From: Microstegium vimineum
Lineage: Eukaryota; Streptophyta; Magnoliopsida; Poales; Poaceae
Length of the DNA: 64,000 bases
Direction of reading: 5' to 3'
Assembly (NCBI GenBank): GCA_022036555.1
Contig: CM039133.1
Coordinates: 1,677,184 to 1,741,183 of the forward strand
A model generated the notes under the pieces. That model had not been told where the DNA came from and did not search any database. It was given only the letters and a program-made list of their open reading frames with translations. Position numbers and translations under genes: made by a program. This document shows positions 23,901 to 33,475 of this stretch, piece by piece. Numbering within the stretch: position 1 is the stretch's first letter; each line of letters starts with the position of its first letter.

Positions 23901-25890
23901 CGAGCCTCTCGTGCCACTGCCACGCCTTGTCGTCCTTGCGCATGGTGAGACAGCAAGGCTGCACAACTTCCAAGTGAAGGATGTAGAGGTAGTTAGGTTG
24001 CCGATGTACCTTGGCAAGCAGCCGACGACTGCGATCCCAGATGCGCAGCACGCCATCGGTAATCTCCACCTTGGAACCTCCTTCGTCCAACTGCCCGAGG
24101 CTCATGATCGAGTTCTTGAGGACAGGGATGAAGTATACGCCTTGCAGCATCCGATGCTCGCCGGTCTTGGCTTGGAACACGATGGTGCCGATGCCGCGGA
24201 TGTCCACCTTGGACGCATCTCCGAAACGCACAGTACCGCGGACATCGGTATTCAGATCGGCAAAGAGCTCTCGACGCCCCGTCATGTGGTGCGTTGCTCC
24301 GCTGTCGAGGTACCAGCCTCCCATCTTCTCTTCTTCTTCATCGGTATCGGTACCGAGGAAGGCTCGAGCCCTTGGCTCCTCCAGAGTGACTTCTTGCGCA
24401 ACCAGAGAGGCTGCCGATGGGGCGGTTGCCGATGGAGCGGTTGCCGATGCCGATGCAGTTGCCGATGCCGATGCACCCTTGTCCAGCTCGACGAACGCGT
24501 GCGCCATGAACAGCCCACCGTCTCCTTCGTACTCGGCGTACTGGGCACGCCCAGCGTATCCACCAGCACCACCACCGCGGCCTCCACCTCGGTCACCTCC
24601 TCGGCCGCCACGATCACCTCCACCACCGCGGCCTCCGCCACGCTCTCGTCGTGGCAATCGGCAATCGCGCGCCCAGTGTCCCTCTAAGCCACAGTTGAGA
24701 CAGGTGTTCGGCCCACAGTTGTCACCCGGGGGACCGCGAACACCGCCACCATCTCCGCGGCCAGCGCCGCGCCCTCGGCCACGCGCGCCGCCACGGCCCC
24801 GATGGTTCCTTCCTCCGCAACCTCGTTGCTGTCTGAGTGCCGATGCATCGGTATCGGCATCGGCAGCGCCCTTCTTTTCCTTCCTCCAGCGCTCTCTCCA
24901 CTTCTCCTCAGTGTACATCAGCTTCCCTCCGACGGCCATCGGCCCGATCGGTGCTTGCCTCTCGTACTCATCCACCGCCTTGAGCCTCCCGGTCACCTCC
25001 TCGAGTGTGAGCGCCTCAAAGTCGAGGAATTGCTCGATGGCGACGACGATCTGCGCATACTTCGCCGGTACCGATCGAAGGTACTTCTCCACCACGCGCT
25101 CCTCACTGATGTCCCGATCGCCGTGGATGATGAGTTGCTGATGCAGAGTGGATAGACTAATGGCAAAGTCCTCGACTTGCTCATCGGGCTGGATGTCGAT
25201 GTTCTCCCAGTCTCGGCGAAGTCGCTGCAGCGTCGCCCGTCGGACCCTGTCCACGCCGATCCTTGCTGCAGCGATGGCGTCCCACGCCTCCTTTGCCGAT
25301 GCCTTGTCCATGAGCGGGATGCTCATCTGCTTGGGCACAGCAGCCACGATCACCTCGAGCGCCCGCCGGTCGTCGCGGTACTGGACCGGACCTCCCTCGA
25401 CGGCCTCCCACATGTCGCGCGCCTGCATCCGCAGCTTCATGAGCTAAGACCACTCATGGTAGTTGGTCTTGTCCAGCATCGGCCATGTTGTGCTGCTGCC
25501 GGAGTCACGGTAGACCACCCTGTCCCGCGACTCATGGCGCCCGCCGCCGCGGCCTCGCCTGCGGTCACGCGGGGACAGAGAGCGGCGCCAATCCCTCCGA
25601 TCGCGCGGGCTCTCAGGACGCCTGGCGTCCTCCTCCACCTGGTCCTCCTCCTCCTCCGCAGCGATCTCCGCTCGCAGCGCCTGTGCGGTCCTCGCCGCCT
25701 GCTCTGCTGCTGCTGCCGCCTGCCTCGCCGCCTGTACCGCCGCCGCTGCTGCCTCTGCAGCCAGCAGACGCGCGGCCCGGGTGTTGGAGGCGCCCTACGC
25801 CCCCTCACCGGCGACAGATGCACCATCCTCGATGGCCACGGCCTTGGCCTTGCCGGCGGCCGCTGCAACGCGCTCTGCTGAGGAAGACAT
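20991..25890 (-). pseudogene. Copia gag-pol polyprotein, four in-frame amber stops and one frameshift
   Basis: Start ATG at 25,890-25,888. Gag domain in 25,440-24,700 with a CX2CX4HX4C zinc knuckle (CLNCGLEGHWARDC, about 24,700). Protease with DSGATHHMT (about 24,300). Integrase with a zinc-finger HERLGH...CDVC region, then D and E residues in VHGDLCGP and the RTDNGDEF motif (about 23,540). Reverse transcriptase (about 22,450-21,900) with the YVDD catalytic box near 21,985. RNase H with LSSCEAEYVA near 21,340. TAG codons interrupt one frame at 25,795, 25,444, 23,410 and 21,835; two of them stand where the family has Gln (ERRN-Q-TVV and ITLR-Q-S). A frameshift near 21,405 precedes the last frame, which ends at 20,991. 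The copy is not autonomous. Confidence 0.9.
22745..22965. repeat. Minisatellite of GCCGAT-containing 15-bp units inside Copia pol
   Basis: About ten near-regular units of GCCGATGGNGCNGNT encode an Ala/Pro/Ser/Thr-rich linker between integrase and reverse transcriptase. Similar short arrays occur at 21,474-21,535 and 24,412-24,475 in the same element. Confidence 0.85.
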
Positions 25891-25937
25891 GGCTGGGGAA
25901 GTGGATAGGTGGTGTTCTTGGCTCTCTAGCAACCAGA

Positions 25938-25950
25938 GCTCTGATACCAA
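25938..25950 (-). promoter_or_regulatory. Primer binding site of the Copia element (tRNA-iMet type)
   Basis: Element strand reads TTGGTATCAGAGC one base inside the right LTR, the standard plant Copia primer site complementary to initiator methionine tRNA. Confidence 0.9.
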
Positions 25951-25951
25951 T

Positions 25952-26239
25952 TGTTAGTAAAGTAGGACTCAGGATTGTTTCTGCTAGGGCCTTACTACCT
26001 CTAGCCTTTGTATCCCTTTATATAGAACAGGAGCTCAACAGAGCTATCGTTGGATACATGTTGGCTCCAAGAGCATCTTCCTAGTACAGTACAAGTAAAG
26101 CTAGTCTAAAGCAAAAGCAAACTGCCTACTGCTACAAATGTCCAAACTGTCTACTGCTACAAATGTCCAAAAACTGAAAAGGACTGGAAAAGACTAACAA
26201 CTAAAGTGTAACAAACTAAAGTACACAAGAAGCCAAGGC
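25952..26239 (-). repeat. 5' LTR of the Copia element (right side), truncated at its outer end
   Basis: 288 bp matching the left LTR but ending at AAGGC, 10 bp before the expected TGATAGATAA outer terminus. UGT coding sequence follows immediately. Confidence 0.9.
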
Positions 26240-27244
26240 GACGACCCCACACAGCACGAGGTGGTCAGCTTGTCCGGTCTGCGCCGTCCTCTCCGGGTAC
26301 GAGACTTCCCGTCCTTCCTCCTGCGTGACACGACGACACCGCCGGCCAACAACGCTCTCATGGAACTATTGTTCAGAGAGCTGTTCGAGAGCATGGACCA
26401 ATGGCGGTCGAAGGTGCTGGTGAACACGATCGAGGAGCTGGAGACCGACGTGCTCGCGGACATGAAGCGCCACCTGGACATGCTCGTCGTCGGCCCCATG
26501 GTCGGCGGGTGGTCCTCGTCCTCGACGACGGACGCCGCCGCCACGCGGATCCATCTGTTCCAGCACGACGACGACGTCGACAAGAAGAGGTACATGGACT
26601 GGCTTCGAACCCACCCGGATGACAACTCAGTGGTGTACGTGTCGTTCGGGAGCGTGACGAAGGTCAGCAAGCGGCAGATGGACGAGGTAGCTGCGGGGTT
26701 GCGGCGGTGTGGACGGCCGTACTTGCTGGTTCTGCGCAAGGACGGGGTCGACGGCGGCGATGACGATGAGAGCAGCAGCCATGCATCGCCGTCGCCGGAC
26801 TCTGAGAACACCCACCGGCACAAGGGGATGGTTGTAGACTGGTGTGACCAGATGGAGGTCCTGTCGCACCCAGCGGTGAGGTGCTTCCTCTCGCACTGCG
26901 GGTGGAACTCGACGGTGGAGGCCATGGCGTCCGGCATGCCGATCGTATGTGTGCCCAACGCGTTTGACCAGCCGACGAATGCCTACTTGGTCGAGGAAGA
27001 GTGGGAGGTTGGTGTTCGAGGAGGGCGAAACAGCGATGGTGTGGTAACAGGGACAGAGCTGGCTAGGTGTGTTGAGTTGGTCATGGGTGATGGAGCGAAG
27101 GCAATGTCGATAAGGGAGAGGATGAAGAGACTGAAAGAGATGGCGCAAGTAGCAGCAAGTACAGGCGGGTCTGTGGAGAGGAACCTTGGTGACTTTGTCA
27201 AAACATTCCAAGCTCCTGAGTCCCCATCGACACACTTTGCATGA

Positions 27245-28946
27245 GATGAAAGCCATAGATGCAGGTCCTGAATCGTGTTCCTAGTATCCCTATTACCAAG
27301 GTCCACGGGGTTCGAAAGGACATTCCTCCTCCAAACTACTTTACATTATGGGCCGGGAAATAAATTAGATGAACATCGGGTGCACCAGTTTTACCCTAAG
27401 ACCCTGCCTAGATCTACTCACGTGGAGTAAAACAGAATTGGATCTTTCATTATATTTTTCAGTGATTTACTATGTTTTTTAAAAAAATTCAGCCCAAATA
27501 AATTAAAAAGAAAAAGACAAAACCTTCGTAGCAAAAAATTTGTACTAAAGCATACCATATTATTTGTTCACTGGGTAGAACTACTCATGTGGAGTCCAAC
27601 AAAATTAGATTTTTCATTTTATGATTTTTATGTGATTTATTATGATTTTAAAAAAATTCAGCTCAAATAAATAAATAAAAACAAAGTAATTGTTACCGTT
27701 GTCACTATAGCTTGGGACCGGGATGAAACCGAAACAATAGTTTAGGGACCCAAATGACCATTTTAAAAGTTTAGGGATCGAGATGAAACCTAAGAAATAG
27801 TTTAAGGACCTAAATGGTCATTTTCATAGTTTGAGGACCGGTATGAAAACTCACCGATAGGTTAAGGACCGGCATGTAATTTACTCTTTAAATTTCATAA
27901 CTTTTCTTATGAGTTTTAAACTGGAGAAATATTATATTCATCTTAATTATTTCAACAAACTCCTCGCAATAGTACAATCTATTTGGGCATCTAAGATTAT
28001 TTTATAACAATGAATATTTAAATTACCATTTCAGTCATTTTCACCGATTTATAAGTGCTTTGTATAATTCTTTTTCATGTGTATTATTTACATATCTTGT
28101 AAAAACAACTCTAGAGCTGGTTATATATTTATGTTTTTATCGTTTTATTTGTAAATTAATAAAATAAATATTGCTAATTATTTTCTAAATATTATTAAAT
28201 TGAACCGGTTCAAAGTAGTATTTGTGAGCAGTTAAATTCATTCAGTCCAGTCCAAAACAATCGAACACGCGGTTGGACCAGTGACCAGCGAACCGAAGGG
28301 CGGGCTCACCGATATATATTCAATGTCCGATCCGATTCTAATAACTTGGTCATATACTAGATCGAAGAATAAATGAAAGAGGATGGAGGAGGGATGATAG
28401 AGATCGATGCCTATAATCTAGCATCTTTTTCATGTATGCTAGTTACGTTGTTCGAAACAAAGACAGAATGTAGTACTACCTGTTTCTTTATTCAGTGCTT
28501 TGCTTTCATGTGAACGAAAAGGACCCATATATTATATATATAGGCGTAGAATCATTTCGAGGATGGAAGGAGTAATGTAAAGGAACACTCAAAGAATCAT
28601 TTGGATGATGAAAGGAGTAATGTAAAGGAACACTCAAAGAATCAGTGGCATGCTGGCTCAAGAAGCATTGTAAACAGAAGGTAGGGATCGGGAAAAAAAG
28701 AAAGAAAGAAAGAAAGAAGCAGAGCAAGCCAAGCACCGATCTTGAAAACGCTCCTACCCTTGATTGCACATGCATAACGACGAGCTGCATAAGCATATAC
28801 GCCTGTGGCCTATTGTCTAGGATCATTATTCCCAGCAGGTCGAGAGCTAACTAATTAAGCTGAACTTCTAATTTTTAAGCTTAGCTAGTTCTAGTTAGCG
28901 GCAAAGTTAAACACACAGAAGGAGCCAGAGCCAGCAGCCGGCTGCC
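27245..28946. other. Intergenic, with degenerate repeats; contains the NLR upstream region
   Basis: An imperfect direct repeat of about 100 bp occupies about 27,411-27,515 and 27,589-27,690. A degenerate tandem array based on GTTTAGGGACC...AAATGACCATTTT runs 27,705-27,870. AT-rich unassigned sequence continues to 28,330. A 45-bp unit is duplicated in tandem at 28,550-28,639, about 300 bp upstream of the NLR start codon. AAAGAAAGAAAGAAAG lies near 28,697. No gene is visible. Confidence 0.6.
28550..28639. repeat. 45-bp tandem duplication upstream of the NLR gene
   Basis: Units 28,550-28,594 and 28,595-28,639 differ at only a few positions (AATCATTTCGAGGATGG against AATCATTTGGATGATGA, then identical through AACACTCAAAG). 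Confidence 0.9.
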
Positions 28947-31900
28947 ATGGCTGAGCTCGCGTCAGGCGCCGTGAGCTCGCTGCTGGGCCTCCTGCGAAAC
29001 GAGGCGCTGCTCCTGGGCCGCGTCGGCATCGACGTGGAGTTCATCAAGGAGGAAATGGAGAGCATGCACAGCTTCCTGGAGCACCTGGCCGTCGGCGGCC
29101 ACGACGAGCAGGTGCGCACGTGGATGAGGCAGGTCCGTGACCTCGCCCACGACTGCCGCAACTGCATCGACCTCTACCTCCAGCGAGGTGACCCGGCCGT
29201 GTACCGCGCCAGGGGCGGCCGCTGGCGCTACCTCTGGTGGGCTTCCTGGTTGCTGCAGAAGATCATCGCCCAGCACAGGGCCGCCGTCCGGCTTCGCGAG
29301 CTCAAGGAGAGGGCACGCGACGTTGGTGAGCGCCGGTTCAGGTACGGCGTCGAGATCCCCGGGAAGGCGGCGGCAGGTGCCTCTGGCTCCTCTGCAGCGG
29401 CACCGTCGTCGTCAACACAAGCTGCTGGTGCTGCCGTGGCCGTGCTTCTTCAGGCCGCACAAGACGACGACGACGACGACGACAGTGTTCACTTTCAAGC
29501 GGCGTTGGTGGGGATGATGATGAGTCTGACTGACACTTCTGATCCCCGTCGTCGAAGAGCTCTGGAGCCTCACACTCTAGAGGAGTACTGTGCTAACAAG
29601 CTGTCCGACTGGCTCAAGATCCTCAAGGCTCAAACCAAGAAAGTGGGGCCACTAATGCCGTCCATCGCCATTGTGACCCCGGATAAAGACGACGTGCCCA
29701 AAGTTAGAGATGATACTCGTGTCATGGTTGAAACCCATTTCGAGCGCAGCGTCGTCTTGATAGATCTCCACACAATCCACTTATATTTTCTATTGCTGCG
29801 ACCATTTGACATTCTCTACTACATACTGTGGGATCTTGAGCATGGTGGCCAACTGCAATCCCATTCCCAATCCCAACAACAAGGCACAGATGAAGCCGAG
29901 GAGGAACATACAAGCAATGATGATGGCGGTGATGATAGTGGTGATGACGAGGAAGACGAAGACGACGACGATGATGATGAAGACGAAGATGACGATGATG
30001 ATGATGAAGACGAAGATGATGATGATGATGAGGAGGAGGAGGAGGGGAGGAGGAGGAGGAGGAGGAGGAAGAAAAAGAAGAAAATGATGACGAAGACAAT
30101 GTTTTTTCCTATGATTCTAAAAGTTGGAAAGCCTACCGCGGAAAAAGGAAAGCATACAAAGATATCATGCAAAAAATAAAGGAAATGAAGGTCGGCCTCA
30201 AGATAGAAGAAATCAAGAAAATGATTAAAGAATTGAAGGCGGAGCATTTGAGCATGGGGGGAGCAAAATTCATTGGAACCACAGGCATACTCCTCATGGC
30301 TCTGCTGCTGCTCAAGTCACCTAGTCAGCATGAGCAAAAATATCTAGACAGAGCAAGGAACAATGCTAGGACTATATTAGGGTGGGACAAGAAAAGAATT
30401 ATCAAGAAAATAGCCACAAAGCTTAAAAAACATATGGAAGAAGAAGAAGATGGCAGCGGCACCCAAATCTGTCTCAATCTTGACCAATATGAAGGCATCC
30501 TGTGGGAGACAATACACAAAACCAGCAAAAGCAAGCTCCCGCAGGCCCAGGAGCAAGACATACCAGCAGCAGCCAAAATAACCTCACAGAATAAAACTAA
30601 GTCGATTGAGAGTCAAAACAAACAGCAAGATGACAACTCTATGCTTGTGGACAGACTTGTCAGCATAGCAGGTAAACAGGAGGAACGACAATTCCAAAGT
30701 GCTGTTGAAGAGACCAAGAAGATGATGAATAAAATCAAGAGGAAGATTGCTGAGCAGCTGCAGATCAAAGGGATTGCGGACAAGATTAAAGGGCATTTGC
30801 AAGATAAAAGGGCCCTAGTTATACTCAATGATAGCAAAAGAAACTACATATCTAGATGGGAAGAAATCCAAAATGCCTTAAGCCTGTTGGTGGATTGCGT
30901 CGCTGGTGTAGTGATCATGACCACCTCCACAAAGGACACAGAGAGGGCCAAAAAATTCTGCTGCCCACCTGGGGAGCCTATAACCTACTCCCTTGTTGGT
31001 CGTTACTATGATTCCGTGCTCCAGTTCATAGGGCAGCCAGTGAATAGAGTCGATGGCTACAATAATCCCAAGAAGATCATCCTCAACATCTTGGGCAAAT
31101 GTGATCCACATGAGTTCTGCATGAAGATGTTTGCACATGCTTTGTACTCTAATCCCAACAGAAGCACTGAAGAACTGAGCAAGCTGTGTGACGACCTGCA
31201 AGATTCGAAGAAATCATGGGCCACTAATGCCAAGAAGATGTTCAAGTTCTCCTACAATGACCTGCCCAGAGAACACAAGTCTTGCCTGTTATACCTAGCC
31301 ATCTTCCCTCAAGGTTACAACATCCAGCGGTCAACTATAATAGGCCGATGGGTTACAGAAGGGCTGATAACTAAGGAAGACTGGCGCACTGCAGTGCGTC
31401 ATGCTGACCGATGCTTTGACAATCTCATTAACCGGTGGCTTGTGTCGCCAGAAGTTATCAGTGCTGCAGGAAAGGTCAAGAGCTGTGTGGTAGGTGATGA
31501 AGTCCATGGGTATATCACCAAGATCGCCTATAAAGAGCACATTTTGGATGCACGCCTGTCAAAGCAATGGGCTCACCACTTCTCCATCTTCAGTGGTCTC
31601 CGACTCCGTGCCTCTGATAGCATGAACAAGTTTGTCAGAAAGCTCCACAAATATTCACCTCAACTCCCATTGCTCAAGTTGCTAGACCTTGAAGGTTGTC
31701 AGTGGCTGGATAGGGACCGTCGCTACCTCAAGAACATCTGCAGGAAAATATTACTTCTCAAGTATTTGAGCCTAAGGGGAACAAACATTACCCATCTGCC
31801 CAGTGAAATCAACAACCTCCACGAGCTTGAGGTATTGGATATCCGGCAAACCAAGGTGCCTGAGCATGAAACAAGAGATGTATTACTCCTAAAACTTAGG

Positions 31901-33475
31901 CGTCTGCTAGCTGGACATCCTGATCCAAGTCCAAGCACAAGCAGCAGTCATGACATGGGGGGTGTGCCCATTGATGGTTCAGTTTCATTATTCACCACCA
32001 GTGTCCGGATCCCTTGCAAGATCGAGAAAATGGAAAACATGGAGGTACTGTCAAATGTAAAGGCTTCACGGCATGGAGATGAGATAAAAGAAATTAGAAA
32101 GCTATGGAGGCTGAGGAAGCTCGGTCTGGTTATTGATGACAAGGAAGCTCACCTCAGAAATTTCCTTCGAGTTGCCAGTGACCTAAAAGAGTGCCTCCAG
32201 TCTGTTTCAATCACTATAACAAAAACCAAAAGTGAAGGCACTCAGATGCCCATTGAGAAGCTACTAGAGGACAAATTGTACGCACGCTTGATACAACCTC
32301 CCAAGAATCTTGAGAGCCTAAGCATTAGCGGAACCACACAGAAGGGGCAACTTCTCCCATCATTGGCTAAAGGCAGCAATGAACTTGCGAAGGTAACTCT
32401 GAGCAAGACTTCCCTGAACCAAGACAGTCTAAATGACATATCTGAGTTACCTAACTTAGAATGTGTCAAGCTCCGGGAGGAGGCATACACTGAGCACAAG
32501 TACACCTTCAAGAAGAATGAATTCCAACGTCTTAAGTACTTCCTTGTTGAGGGCCACAACATGACTGACATCACCTTTGAAGATGGAGCAGCTCCTGAGC
32601 TAGAGAAGATCATCTTGTCCTCTACCAAGATAAGGTCTCTTTGTGGGGTTGGTGGTCTTCCAAAATTGACGGAGTTCAAGTTGAAGGACAACAAGCTAAT
32701 CTTTTCATCGTCACCTGATGAAGTTGGAGAAGCTATTGAAGTAAACACCAAGACCAGGGCATTCACCTTCAACAAGAATGAATTCCAACATCTTAAATGC
32801 TTTACTGTTGAGGGCCCCAACATGGCCGGAATCATATTTGAAGAAGGAGCTCTTCCTGAACTTGAGAAGATCGTCTTGACCCGCACCAACATAAGTTATC
32901 TTTTAGGGTTTGACAAGCTCACAAAATTGAAGGAGATCGAGTTGACTCATGACAAGAAGCTCCTCTCGTTATTTGAGCAAACCAATCAAATTACTAAGGT
33001 GACTCTTTATGAGACCTTACTCAAGCAAAGCGATCTACAAAGCCTCGGTACCAAACCAAAAATCATCTGTCTAGACCTCTTGGACAAGTCCTGTGATGAA
33101 AGTGAGCTTGTCTTCAACAAAAACCAGTTCCCAATGCTCAAGATTCTTGTTATCAAGTGCTCTAACATCACCAAAGTTATCTTCACCAAGAAATCTGCTC
33201 CTGTTCTAATGAAGTTCGTCTGGTCCGATAGTAAGATTGAGCATCTCTCGGGCATCAAGAACCTTCCGAAACTCGAGGAGCTCGAGTTCAGCGGTGACCT
33301 TGTCCCTCATAAGGTGAGAAAAGACATCGAGACACATACTAATAAACCACTTTTTATACACAAGAAGCCGAGGCAAGAGAACAAAGCAGCAAAAGAAAGC
33401 GAACTAGAAGATGAAGACGACGCAAGGTGTTCACCTATCTCCTGGATCTTGAAAAAGAAGCAGGTTCAGCCGTAA
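28947..33475 (+). CDS. NLR-type disease-resistance-like protein with degenerate NB-ARC and acidic tract; one frame break
   Basis: Single exon from ATG 28947 to TAA 33,473-33,475. Residues 1-135 form an Rx-type coiled-coil domain (LLGLLRNEALLLGRV, VRTWMRQVRDLAHDCRNCID is the EDVID-like helix). An Ala/Ser linker and a run of Asp/Glu encoded by GAC/GAT/GAG repeats (about residues 320-385) follow. The frame changes at about 30,045 inside (GAG)n, where one GAG appears as GG; adding one base joins both halves into 1,509 codons. The NB-ARC region keeps a kinase-2-like ALVILNDSK (about 622), SYNDLP, CLLYLAIFPQGY (about 770) and WVTEGLI, but has no P-loop GxxxxGKT, no GLPL, and VHG instead of MHD (about 852). 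LRRs begin at about residue 905, with three copies of an unusual KNEF...LK module near the C-terminus. Likely a non-canonical or decoy NLR, or a decaying one; the frame break decides which. Confidence 0.8.
29920..30072. repeat. GAT/GAC/GAG trinucleotide tract encoding an acidic stretch
   Basis: Imperfect trinucleotide repeats encode Asp/Glu in the NLR frame. The 3' end is (GAG)n with an internal GGGG at 30,044-30,047 where the frame breaks. Confidence 0.9.

Larger units (their letters stand above)
20672..26239 (-). mobile_element. Copia (Ty1-like) LTR retrotransposon inserted in the UGT gene
   Basis: Two direct LTRs flank Gag-Pol on the - strand in the Copia order: gag, protease, integrase, reverse transcriptase, RNase H. 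The primer binding site next to the right LTR matches the 3' end of initiator-Met tRNA, and a polypurine tract abuts the left LTR. The LTRs differ at 7 of 288 aligned positions (6 transitions), pointing to a young insertion. The right LTR lacks its outer 10 bp and no target-site duplication is present (TAGTG at left, GACGA at right). The element sequence is unusually rich in the hexamer GCCGAT/ATCGGC. Confidence 0.95.
20243..27244 (+). pseudogene. UDP-glycosyltransferase (family 1, UGT75-like), split by a Copia element
   Basis: The 5' part (20,243 to about 20,671) encodes the N-terminal acceptor domain: HFLVVAFGTQSHVNPG contains the catalytic His at about residue 21 in the usual G-H-x-N-P position. 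The 3' part (26,240-27,244) resumes in frame at VVSLSGLRRPLRVRDFPSFL. It carries the sugar-donor PSPG box starting WCDQMEVLSHPAVRCFLSHC (about 26,841) and running through GWNST to FDQPTN, ending with TGA at 27,242. Together they cover a typical plant UGT that transfers glucose from UDP-glucose to small molecules in the cytosol. About 50-60 codons expected between the halves (family estimate) are missing at the junction. The retroelement adds stops, so no functional enzyme is made. Subfamily assignment is by resemblance and is tentative. Confidence 0.9.

Noticed and set aside
22456..25881. Long + strand open frames antisense to Copia pol (up to 376 codons)
   Set aside because: They are mirror frames of GC-rich gag-pol coding on the - strand and have Arg/Pro/Ser-rich composition without any domain.
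26194..26958. - strand open frame of 254 codons across the UGT 3' half
   Set aside because: Shadow of the UGT frame; the + strand carries the PSPG box.
29722..30247. His-rich and Ser-rich - strand frames over the acidic tract of the NLR
   Set aside because: Trinucleotide repeats are open in several frames; only the + strand frame connects to NLR domains.
30245..30300. MGGAKFIGTTG in the NLR considered as a P-loop
   Set aside because: It lacks the GxxxxGK[T/S] pattern, with no Lys-Thr/Ser after the glycine loop, so it is not a Walker A.
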